A stretch of 64,000 nt of DNA from Planctomycetota bacterium (lineage in GTDB: Bacteria; Planctomycetota; Phycisphaerae; Phycisphaerales; Phycisphaeraceae), in the NCBI GenBank assembly GCA_024279275.1, contig JAJRRS010000152.1, positions 1 to 64,000 on the forward strand. The letters run 5' to 3'. A program made the position numbers and the translations under genes. Of the stretch, positions 57,953 to 64,000 are shown in pieces (the first letter of the stretch is position 1; every line of letters begins with the position of its first letter). Below the pieces are notes generated by a model that was given only the letters and a program-made list of their open reading frames with translations, was not told the origin of the DNA and did no database searches.

Positions 57953-59425
57953 TTAATTGCCCGGGCTATCTGTGGGGCTGTAGCGGATCAGCTCTGTCCA
58001 GATTTCGTTGCGTAATTCTTTGACGGGTTTGCTGGAGCCGGTGTAGCCGTTGGCGAGGAAGGAGAAGGCGAGCCATTGGTTGTCGAGGGTTTTGATGTAG
58101 CCGGAGATGGTGGAGACGCCGGTCATGCCGCCGGTTTTGGCGAAGACGCGTTTTGGGTCGTAGTGGGTGATTGGTTTGTTGTTCCACGTTTCGTTGTCAA
58201 GGAGTGGGACTTTGTAGATGGGTAGGCCGTCGAAGAAGGGGGCGAAGTGTTTGTGGGTTTTCATGAATGCCAGGAGCTTGACGGACGAGTCTGCGGAGAT
58301 GAGGTTGTAGCGGGAGAGGCCTGACCCGTCGACGAGGCGGAAGGAGCCTGGTTCCAGGCCGGCGGTGTTGGTCAGCCAGTCGGTGATGACTTTGGCGCCG
58401 GCGGGCCAACTTACATCGCCATCGGTTTGTGTTTCCGCGAGTTTTAGAAGCACCATTTCGCCGACGGCGTTTTCGCTGACTTTCAGGAAATGGCGAAGGG
58501 CTTCTGCGAGGTTTTCGCCTTCACGAGAAGTCAGCGTATGCCTTAATAACTCATCGCGTGCACAACCCGTCACAAACTTAACCCCTCGTTCTTCCAACAT
58601 CTGCTTAAACACCGATGCGATCCATGGGAAGGGGTCGTGCATCGTAATTGTCTCACGCACCGGGTCGCTCCCGGGTTTTAGTACACCGGTGACATGGATG
58701 GCCTCCTCGAAAGATTCACGCTCAATTCTGATCCCCATGTCATCAGTGTTATTCGGAGTCACGACGACAACCGGGGGCCAACTTGTTGCAGGTTCTAGTA
58801 CCACTGAAATACCGCCAGCACTGGGGCTGACCACCACGTCCAGTGTATTGAAGTTCAGCATGACCGATCGGATGGACATGTTGTAGTAGTCGGGGTCGTC
58901 GTCCCACATCCAGCCGGGGCCTTTGATGGGCACGTTTTGCCAGCGTGGCGATGTTGCGACACTTACACCGCCGTATACCTTTGTGAGCTTGTGTTTGTTT
59001 ACCAACTCGTTTGCCATCTGTGATAATTGTTCAGTATCCAGCATCGGATCACCCGTACCCCCGATGACCAGATCACTGGAACTTACGCCATCCCGGATAG
59101 GCACCTGGGCACCAACCTGCGTTGTCCATGTGTAGTCCGGGCCGAGCAGGTCGAGTGCGGCGGCGGCGGTGTAGATTTTGAGGTTGGATGCGGGGATGAG
59201 GAGTCGGTCGCCGCCGCGGTCGTAGAGGACTTCGCCGGTTTCAAGATCGACGACCTTGAGAGTGAGGGTGGTGCGCCGGGCGGCGGAGCTGTTGTCCAGG
59301 AGGGTGTTGAGGGTCTGGGTTAACGCGCTGGCGTCGAGGGGTTCGATGGCGTGGGCGGTATTTACAACCGTCAGGCTGTAGGTGGCGATCACGATGGACA
59401 ACAAGAAGGTTTTGGCGGCCTGCAT
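57953..59425 (-). CDS. dacB: D-Ala-D-Ala carboxypeptidase/endopeptidase (PBP4/DacB, class C PBP)
   Basis: 490 aa from the ATG giving MQAAKTFLLSIVIATYSLTV, a signal peptide ending near AHA. Active-site boxes: SxxK in LLIPASNLKIYTAAAALDLL, SxN-type in RLVDGSGLSRYNLISADSSV, and KTG in KRVFAKTGGMTGVSTISGYI. The insert domain between the first and second boxes (~120-330) is that of the PBP4 family. The enzyme trims or cleaves peptidoglycan cross-links in the periplasm. A 3' fragment of a second copy lies 2.5 kb away. Confidence 0.94.
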   Translation of the reverse strand: MQAAKTFLLSIVIATYSLTVVNTAHAIEPLDASALTQTLNTLLDNSSAARRTTLTLKVVDLETGEVLYDRGGDRLLIPASNLKIYTAAAALDLLGPDYTWTTQVGAQVPIRDGVSSSDLVIGGTGDPMLDTEQLSQMANELVNKHKLTKVYGGVSVATSPRWQNVPIKGPGWMWDDDPDYYNMSIRSVMLNFNTLDVVVSPSAGGISVVLEPATSWPPVVVVTPNNTDDMGIRIERESFEEAIHVTGVLKPGSDPVRETITMHDPFPWIASVFKQMLEERGVKFVTGCARDELLRHTLTSREGENLAEALRHFLKVSENAVGEMVLLKLAETQTDGDVSWPAGAKVITDWLTNTAGLEPGSFRLVDGSGLSRYNLISADSSVKLLAFMKTHKHFAPFFDGLPIYKVPLLDNETWNNKPITHYDPKRVFAKTGGMTGVSTISGYIKTLDNQWLAFSFLANGYTGSSKPVKELRNEIWTELIRYSPTDSPGN

Positions 59426-59603
59426 ATCGACATACTCCGGTAAACAAGAGTGGTTGATGTTCCGAGTCTGCGGCATGATACCCGGCGCGCAGGAGGTGGC
59501 ACAACACCGGGTCGATCAGGCGGTGGTTAAGTCGAACCGTTGTTTTACGAATTGACTGATACCAATCGCGTAAATAACTCGTGCGGTAATGCGTGACACC
59601 GTT

Positions 59604-59625
59604 CCCACGTTCTACAGAACGTGGG
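59604..59625. repeat. Perfect 9-bp hairpin CCCACGTTC/GAACGTGGG
   Basis: CCCACGTTC-TACA-GAACGTGGG in the gap between the gspE 3' end and dacB. There is no T-run on either side, so an intrinsic terminator is unlikely. It may be a REP-like element or a binding site for a dimeric protein. Confidence 0.6.
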
Positions 59626-59761
59626 CTTCGCAGGGGCATGAAGATTAAATGGGATTGGTATGAATGCGGTGAAGAACCAGCGGATACCCCGCCGAAGCAC
59701 CGGGGCGGTGCATCAGCGGGCTTCTGCCAGAGCTATCTTGATGTCCGCTCGGACGCGGTGT

Positions 59762-60034
59762 TTAGATGGTGCTTTCGGTGACGCGTAGGACTTCGTCGAC
59801 GGTGGTTTGGCCCAGGCCGACTTTCTTGAAGCCGTCTTCGCGTAGTGTGACCATGCCGCGTTCGACGCACATTCTTCGGAACTCGGTGACGTTGGGGTTA
59901 CTGACGATCCTGTCGCGGAGGTTGTCGTCGAGGACGAGGATTTCGTAGAGGCCGAGTCGACCTGAGTAGCCGGTGTTGCGGCACTTGTCGCAGCCTTCGC
60001 CAGCACAGACTTCGTCCATGGCGATGCCGTGCAT
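59762..60034 (-). pseudogene. C-terminal part of gspE after an in-frame stop
   Basis: 90 aa in the same frame as the gene upstream, separated only by TAA CAC CTG GCC. MHGIAMDEVCAGEGCDKCRN and TGYSGRLGLYEILVLDDNLR are the standard C-terminal part of GspE/PilB ATPases, with the second Cys pair of the zinc-binding loop. The ATG here has no ribosome-binding site, so separate translation is doubtful. See the finding on this stop codon. Confidence 0.85.
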
Positions 60035-60043
60035 GGCCAGGTG

Positions 60044-61585
60044 TTAGGCGACATCGCCGGTGGGTGGCAGTTTGATTTTGCAGTTTTCACAGATCTTGCG
60101 GACCAGGCGTTGGGCGAGCGTGGCGTTGACGGCGCTACCGATGAGGTAGGGTTCGACGCCGATGTTGATCAGGCGGGTGACGGAGCTTGGAGCGTCGTTG
60201 GTGTGGAGTGTGGAGAGGACCAGGTGGCCTGTGAGTGAGGCCTGGATGGCGATTTTTGCGGTTTCGGCATCACGGATTTCGCCGACCATCAGGACGTCGG
60301 GGTCCTGGCGCAGCAGCGCGCGGAGTGCGGCGGAGAAGGTCATGCCGATCTTGTCGTGGACCTGCGTCTGGTTGATGCCGTTGAGGTGGTATTCGACGGG
60401 GTCTTCGGTGGTGGAGATGTTGAGCTTACTGCGGTCCATCTTGCCAAGCGAAGCGTAGAGGGTGGTGGTTTTCCCTGAGCCGGTGGGTCCGGTGACCAGG
60501 ACGATGCCGTGGGGCTGATCGATCTGGTGCTTCCACATCAGCAGTGTGTCTTCGTCCATGCCCAGTTCGTCCAGGCCGACCTGGATGGAGCGTGTGTCGA
60601 GGATACGCATGACGACTTTTTCACCCTGGACCATGGGGAGGGTGGAGACGCGCAGGTCGAGTTTTCGGCCGTGGACCATGGCACGGATGCGACCGTCCTG
60701 GGGGAGACGGCGTTCGGAGATATCGAGGTTGGCCATGATCTTGATACGCGAGACGATGGCGGCCTTCATGTGGTGCGGTGGACTCATGGAGTCGAACATG
60801 ATGCCGTCGATGCGGTAGCGGATCTGGAGTTTCTTCTCCATCGGCTCGATGTGAATATCAGATGCGCCTTCCTTGACGGCGTTGAAGATCAGGTAGTTGA
60901 CGAAGCGGATGACCGGGGATTCACCGGCCATTTTTTCGAGGTCCAGGTCTTCCTCTTTGTTCTCGACCAGCTCGACGTCGTCTTCCTCGATGCCGGCGAT
61001 AATATCTTCGACGGTGCTGTCGTCCTGGTCATCGTCGGCCTGTTCCTTGCGGGCTTCGATGTAGAGGGTGATATCCGCGCGACAAACTACAACGGTCTTG
61101 ATGGGTAGCTGAAGCTTGTGTCGTATCTCATCGATGATGGGCAGGTTGTCCGGATCGGTGACGCCCAGAAGCAGGCGTGGGCCTGACATGCGGATGGGGA
61201 GTACGCCGTGGCTGAGGCAGAAGTCGAGGCCCAGGCGGTTTATATGCCGGTCTGCTTCGATCGATTCTTCGTTGATTCTCTGGAAGGGAACGCCTGTTAC
61301 CTTCGCGCGGGCCTGCTGGACAGCAACTTCATCGACACCCATATCCAGAAGGACATCCGTCATCCGTCTGCCGGGTGATTTTTCGATCACGGAGCGTGCG
61401 GAGGTCAGTTGTTCCGGTGTGATAGCGCCTGCACTGATCAGTGCCTGGCCCAGGTTCTGTGAAAGCCCGGTGGCGTCGGTGCCGTCTTCGGGTGTGTAGA
61501 GGTTGGTCGAGGCCACCGACTGGGGGACGACAAAACCTAACTCCCCGGGGCTCTGTGGGTGATCTATGGGGTCATCGGTCGTCAT
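60044..61585 (-). CDS. gspE: GspE/PilB-type secretion or pilus assembly ATPase (interrupted)
   Basis: 513 aa from the ATG giving MTTDDPIDHPQSPGELGFVV up to TAA. N-terminal GspE-N/MshEN-like region (~45-185; LGQALISAGAITPEQLTSAR), acidic linker (~190-225), then the ATPase: GASDIHIEPMEKKLQIRYRI, Walker A TGPTGSGKTTTLYASL, Asp box TTEDPVEYHLNGINQTQVHD, Walker B DPDVLMVGEIRDAETAKIAI and HTNDAPSSVTRLINIGVEPY. The first zinc-loop Cys pair (ICENCK) is present, and then the frame is stopped. With the 90-aa continuation the length would be a normal ~607 aa. It powers pseudopilus or pilus assembly with the pil genes upstream. Confidence 0.92.
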   Translation of the reverse strand: MTTDDPIDHPQSPGELGFVVPQSVASTNLYTPEDGTDATGLSQNLGQALISAGAITPEQLTSARSVIEKSPGRRMTDVLLDMGVDEVAVQQARAKVTGVPFQRINEESIEADRHINRLGLDFCLSHGVLPIRMSGPRLLLGVTDPDNLPIIDEIRHKLQLPIKTVVVCRADITLYIEARKEQADDDQDDSTVEDIIAGIEEDDVELVENKEEDLDLEKMAGESPVIRFVNYLIFNAVKEGASDIHIEPMEKKLQIRYRIDGIMFDSMSPPHHMKAAIVSRIKIMANLDISERRLPQDGRIRAMVHGRKLDLRVSTLPMVQGEKVVMRILDTRSIQVGLDELGMDEDTLLMWKHQIDQPHGIVLVTGPTGSGKTTTLYASLGKMDRSKLNISTTEDPVEYHLNGINQTQVHDKIGMTFSAALRALLRQDPDVLMVGEIRDAETAKIAIQASLTGHLVLSTLHTNDAPSSVTRLINIGVEPYLIGSAVNATLAQRLVRKICENCKIKLPPTGDVA

Positions 61586-61668
61586 GTGCAGGCCCTTGTG
61601 GTGAGTCCATCGTCCTGTGTCAGGCCGGGAGGGCCGTGGCATGACGAAGCGTGTACGACTAGAGTTTT

Positions 61669-62391
61669 TTAGTTGATCTGATCTTTCAGGGACAACTCAA
61701 ACGGTTTGCCGTCACAGTGCATGTAGACGGTGAACTTATCGATCTCGGTAACGGTGAAGCTGCCGATGCTGTCGCCGCGTTTGTAGAACTCCCCGCTGAC
61801 CACGGCGATATTCCTTGCGCCGAGCATGATGGATTGCAGGTCCAGAGACTTGGCTTCAGAATGGAGTTTCGCAAGGGCGCGGTCGCTTTGCTGAGTGTCT
61901 GGGCCAGCGTTGCCGTCTTGTGAACTATCCGCCAAGCCGAGCGAGAACGGGTTTTTCTTGACCTGCTCGATGGGGACCTGCTGGTCACGGACATCGTGTT
62001 TGAAGATCGCGGTGATCTCGTCGGTGGGTGCCAGCAGTGTGCTGAGGTTTTCGGCCGAGAGCGGGTCACCCTCCGGCAGCAGCGAGGGGTTGTTAAGCCT
62101 GTTCAGCGCGTTGGCGATCTTAGTTTCGATTTCCTGAACCTCTGCGCTGGTAGAGAGTTCGCCTTGGCTTGCGCGCATGAGGAACAGCGAGCCGGCGGCT
62201 ACGATGGCGACCGCGACGATCAGGAGTGTGGTGTGCGACAGCAGGCCGCCGTTGGTTGCGGTGGCCTCTTCATCGAAGCCGTCCTCGGGCAGCACGTCAC
62301 CACGACCGACCCCGCTAAGGGTCATGGACATGGGTTCGTCGTTGTCCTGAGGGATCAGTGCGTTTTGATTGTCGTCGTTGAAGTCGGTCAT
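61669..62391 (-). CDS. Single-pass membrane protein of the pilus/secretion cluster (PilP/GspC-like position)
   Basis: 240 aa. A ~48-residue acidic cytoplasmic start, one membrane helix (LLIVAVAIVAAGSLFLMRAS, ~52-72), then a periplasmic region with EVQEIETKIANALNRLNN, IEQVKKNPFSLGLADSS (a K/N-P-F motif like that of PilP and GspC proteins) and a C-terminal beta segment (IMLGARNIAVVSGEFYKRGD; VTEIDKFTVYMHCDGKPFEL). The C-terminal part and gene position between pilO and gspE suggest the role of PilP or GspC, linking inner and outer membrane complexes. Sequence similarity alone is too weak to name it. Confidence 0.7.
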   Translation of the reverse strand: MTDFNDDNQNALIPQDNDEPMSMTLSGVGRGDVLPEDGFDEEATATNGGLLSHTTLLIVAVAIVAAGSLFLMRASQGELSTSAEVQEIETKIANALNRLNNPSLLPEGDPLSAENLSTLLAPTDEITAIFKHDVRDQQVPIEQVKKNPFSLGLADSSQDGNAGPDTQQSDRALAKLHSEAKSLDLQSIMLGARNIAVVSGEFYKRGDSIGSFTVTEIDKFTVYMHCDGKPFELSLKDQIN

Positions 62392-62411
62392 GGCCGTGTC
62401 TCCGTGAATGT

Positions 62412-62963
62412 TCAGCGTGCGCTGGCTTGGCGTTTATCGCCCTCGAAGAAGATGCTGAGGACCATGTCGGCCTGCATCTCACCTTCTTCCTTGTCGAGCT
62501 TCTTGAGTTTCATGCTTGGGGTGCGAGTGATCCGTGGGAGTTTTTCGAGTTCCTGGAGGAAGGTGTAGAAGCCGCTGAAGTTGCCGATGATGGTCATCTT
62601 GATCGGTAGCTCGGCGTAGTGTGCGGATTCGACGATCTTGTCGGTGCGTACGCTCTTGGGCGTGAGGTTGTTTTCAGCGGCGAGCCGCCAGACGTCGCGT
62701 AGGACGACCTCGACGTCACGCTGAGCGGGTAGTTTTTTCTCGAAGAGTTCGATGGCTTCGCGCAGCTTGTCGATTTCGTCGCCGAGGTCTTCGATGCTCT
62801 TGGTGGCGGCTTCGAGTTCCCTGAGCTTGGTCTGCTTGGAGGCGATCTCTGAGCGAGCCTCGGCGATCTGTGTGGCACGCGGCTCAAAGACAAAGAAGTA
62901 GGCGGCCACGGGCATCGCCAGCAGCAGCAGGACGAAAGTTGCTTCTCGTAATCCGAATTGCAT
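62412..62963 (-). CDS. pilO: PilO-like type IV pilus/secretion inner-membrane protein
   Basis: 183 aa. One membrane helix at the N terminus (ATFVLLLLAMPVAAYFFVFE), a coiled coil (~35-75; ARSEIASKQTKLRELEAATK), and a ferredoxin-like C-terminal domain (ELPIKMTIIGNFSGFYTFLQ; LEKLPRITRTPSMKLKKL). This is the standard PilO layout. PilO pairs with PilN in the inner-membrane alignment complex. Its ATG follows the pilN stop by two bases. Confidence 0.88.
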   Translation of the reverse strand: MQFGLREATFVLLLLAMPVAAYFFVFEPRATQIAEARSEIASKQTKLRELEAATKSIEDLGDEIDKLREAIELFEKKLPAQRDVEVVLRDVWRLAAENNLTPKSVRTDKIVESAHYAELPIKMTIIGNFSGFYTFLQELEKLPRITRTPSMKLKKLDKEEGEMQADMVLSIFFEGDKRQASAR

Positions 62964-62965
62964 GG

Positions 62966-63769
62966 TTACTTATCCTTTCCGTTGGCCGGCGCCGAGGCCG
63001 GGACGGCCGTGGGTTCGGTCATGACCCGCTTGCCTTGCTGGTTGATCTGGATGGTGTCACCCATGGGGTCCATCGGGAGATCGGTGGCGGTGTTGTCCAG
63101 GCGGTGCGGGGCGATGTTCTGATTCAGGGTCATCTCGATCTCAAACTTACGCATCTGACGGTCCTGGATTTTTGTGCCCTCGGAGTAGCGAAGGAAGATG
63201 TTCTGGAAAAGCTCGTGCTGGTTGAGCATGGCCATGAACTGCGAGACTTCGAGGTCGGTTGGTGCGACCCCGATGAGGTTCAGTGTCAGTTCGGTGGGCT
63301 TGATGTCAGGTTGGTTGGGCTGCTTGAGTTTATTGCGATTTTTGCGGTTTTTCTGTGCTTCGCGTTGTATGGCGGTCTTGGGCCTGGGCGCGCTGCGGAG
63401 GACCTTGGTCTCCATCTCGAACTCAAGGAGGCTGAGGGTCGAGGGCATACGGTTGGTCAGCTCGGCGAGGATCACGCTGCGGGGGACGCGCTCGACGAGA
63501 ACCTCGGCGACCCTACGCCGTTGCATCATGAGTTTTTTATCGACCTGTAGCTGGTCGAGCTGCTCGATGCGGAGGGCGGCGTCCTGAAACTGTTCGTTGA
63601 TTTTCACCTGCTCGCGTCGGACTTCTGCGCGCTGACGGTCGGTGACGAGGAAGGCCCCGATCACGCCTGCCATCACCAGCGCGAAGAGTGTGATGCAGAT
63701 GGCGTTGGTTCGCCTAGCGATCTTCTTCTGCAGGTAGTCTTCTGGGAGGAAGCTCTCATTGTTAGCCAT
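62966..63769 (-). CDS. pilN: PilN-like type IV pilus/secretion inner-membrane protein
   Basis: 267 aa. The short N-terminal cytoplasmic stretch NNESFLPEDYLQKKIARRTN matches the PilM-binding N(FP)LP-type motif of PilN. One membrane helix follows (AICITLFALVMAGVIGAFLV), then a coiled coil (~55-100) and a periplasmic domain (LTLNLIGVAPTDLEVSQFMA; LNQHELFQNIFLRYSEG). A basic insert (REAQKNRKNRNKLKQPNQPD) and a Pro/Ala tail are additions. It lies between pilM and pilO. Confidence 0.88.
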   Translation of the reverse strand: MANNESFLPEDYLQKKIARRTNAICITLFALVMAGVIGAFLVTDRQRAEVRREQVKINEQFQDAALRIEQLDQLQVDKKLMMQRRRVAEVLVERVPRSVILAELTNRMPSTLSLLEFEMETKVLRSAPRPKTAIQREAQKNRKNRNKLKQPNQPDIKPTELTLNLIGVAPTDLEVSQFMAMLNQHELFQNIFLRYSEGTKIQDRQMRKFEIEMTLNQNIAPHRLDNTATDLPMDPMGDTIQINQQGKRVMTEPTAVPASAPANGKDK

Positions 63770-63843
63770 ATCAATACTCCACGTTCAGGGCGTTTGTTGC
63801 CCTTGTTGGCCTGTTTGGCCGGGTGTTGTTCGTGTGGTTTTGG

Positions 63844-64000
63844 TTAAAGGTTTGCCTCGCTGAAGCAAAGCCCAAGGGGGACGGCCCAACCGGGCATGGG
63901 TTTGTAGAGTTCGATGCCGCCGGAGCGTCCGCGGTGGTCCAGTGTGTCCACACCGGCGAACGGGTCGCCCAGCCTGGCGGCGATCCGGACCGAGCGTGCG
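63844..64000 (-). CDS. pilM: PilM C-terminus (partial, runs off window; not in ORF track)
   Basis: The last 51 codons read ARSVRIAARLGDPFAGVDTL, DHRGRSGGIELYKPMPGWAV, PLGLCFSEANL, then TAA. The pattern LG-x-P-x2-GVD ... PGWAVPLGL is that of the C-terminal actin-like domain of PilM. The next gene in the same direction begins 75 bp further and is PilN-like, as expected. PilM is a cytoplasmic actin-fold protein that binds the PilN tail. The start lies outside the window. Confidence 0.8.
   Translation of the reverse strand, partial: ARSVRIAARLGDPFAGVDTLDHRGRSGGIELYKPMPGWAVPLGLCFSEANL

Noticed and set aside
59604-59625. CCCACGTTC hairpin as a terminator of gspE
   Set aside because: The stem is perfect but no T-run follows on either strand; kept only as a palindromic repeat.
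59713-60090. 125-aa minus-strand ORF overlapping the gspE stop region
   Set aside because: It reads a different frame through the gspE C-terminal region; the homologous frame is the one interrupted by TAA.
1-64000. tRNA, rRNA or complete insertion sequence
   Set aside because: Scanning intergenic DNA gave no cloverleaf with TTC-type T-arm, no rRNA-like sequence and no transposase-like ORF; short structured RNAs could still be missed by eye.

Overview
The window looks like chromosomal DNA of a high-GC planctomycete, most likely class Phycisphaerae. Pointers are two H-X9-DG prepilin-like proteins, four PEP-CTERM proteins (two with dockerin-like DLDxDGFVGxxDLN repeats), a membrane protein ending in a CGYDLRG zinc ribbon, and an S10-spc-alpha ribosomal cluster lacking rpmD, adk and rpsD. 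No tRNA, rRNA, CRISPR or intact transposase gene was seen.

Layout. 0.2-2.4 kb: mgtE and surE on the minus strand. 2.5-19.4 kb: one long minus-strand S10-spc-alpha operon, rpsJ to rplQ, with a good sigma70-type promoter before rpsJ and a strong terminator after rplQ. Intergenic gaps of this operon carry three kinds of repeat: GCTAA-type hairpins, a palindrome array and G-run repeats. 19.5-24.6 kb (minus): a bifunctional-nuclease-family protein, an RsmB-type rRNA methyltransferase, a PAS-GAF-receiver signalling protein and a polyprenyl synthase. 24.8-34.3 kb: a Ser/Thr kinase with a GspE-N-like front, a thioredoxin-fold protein, transaldolase, two convergent prepilin-like genes, a PEP-CTERM protein, a DUF1460 protein and an RbgA/YlqF-type GTPase. 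34.4-40.3 kb: a repeat-rich region with two membrane genes of foreign composition, rpsR, a Nif3-family gene and a coiled-coil protein. 40.3-51.8 kb: two aminotransferases, a PpiC-type lipoprotein and an envelope glycan block (GT39-like protein, methyltransferase, GT2, O-antigen-ligase-like protein, radical SAM/SPASM, GT4). 51.9-59.4 kb: three PEP-CTERM proteins and an intact plus a truncated DacB. 59.8-64 kb: pilM(partial)-pilN-pilO-(PilP/GspC-like)-gspE, with gspE split by an in-frame TAA.

How it fits together. The left part is housekeeping translation and secretion. The right part is envelope biology: PEP-CTERM substrates, glycan assembly of the kind found with exosortases, peptidoglycan hydrolase and pilus/secretion machinery. 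By eye the plus strand is C-rich left of about 39 kb and mostly G-rich right of about 40.3 kb. The ribosomal operon is transcribed away from this switch, so a replication origin or a rearrangement boundary may lie there.

The most unusual signals are the dispersed repeat families, which sit at gene ends, at a gene-truncation breakpoint and on both sides of a low-GC gene; the hairpin elements inside the ribosomal operon; and the stop codon inside gspE. All compositional and similarity statements were made by reading, not computed.
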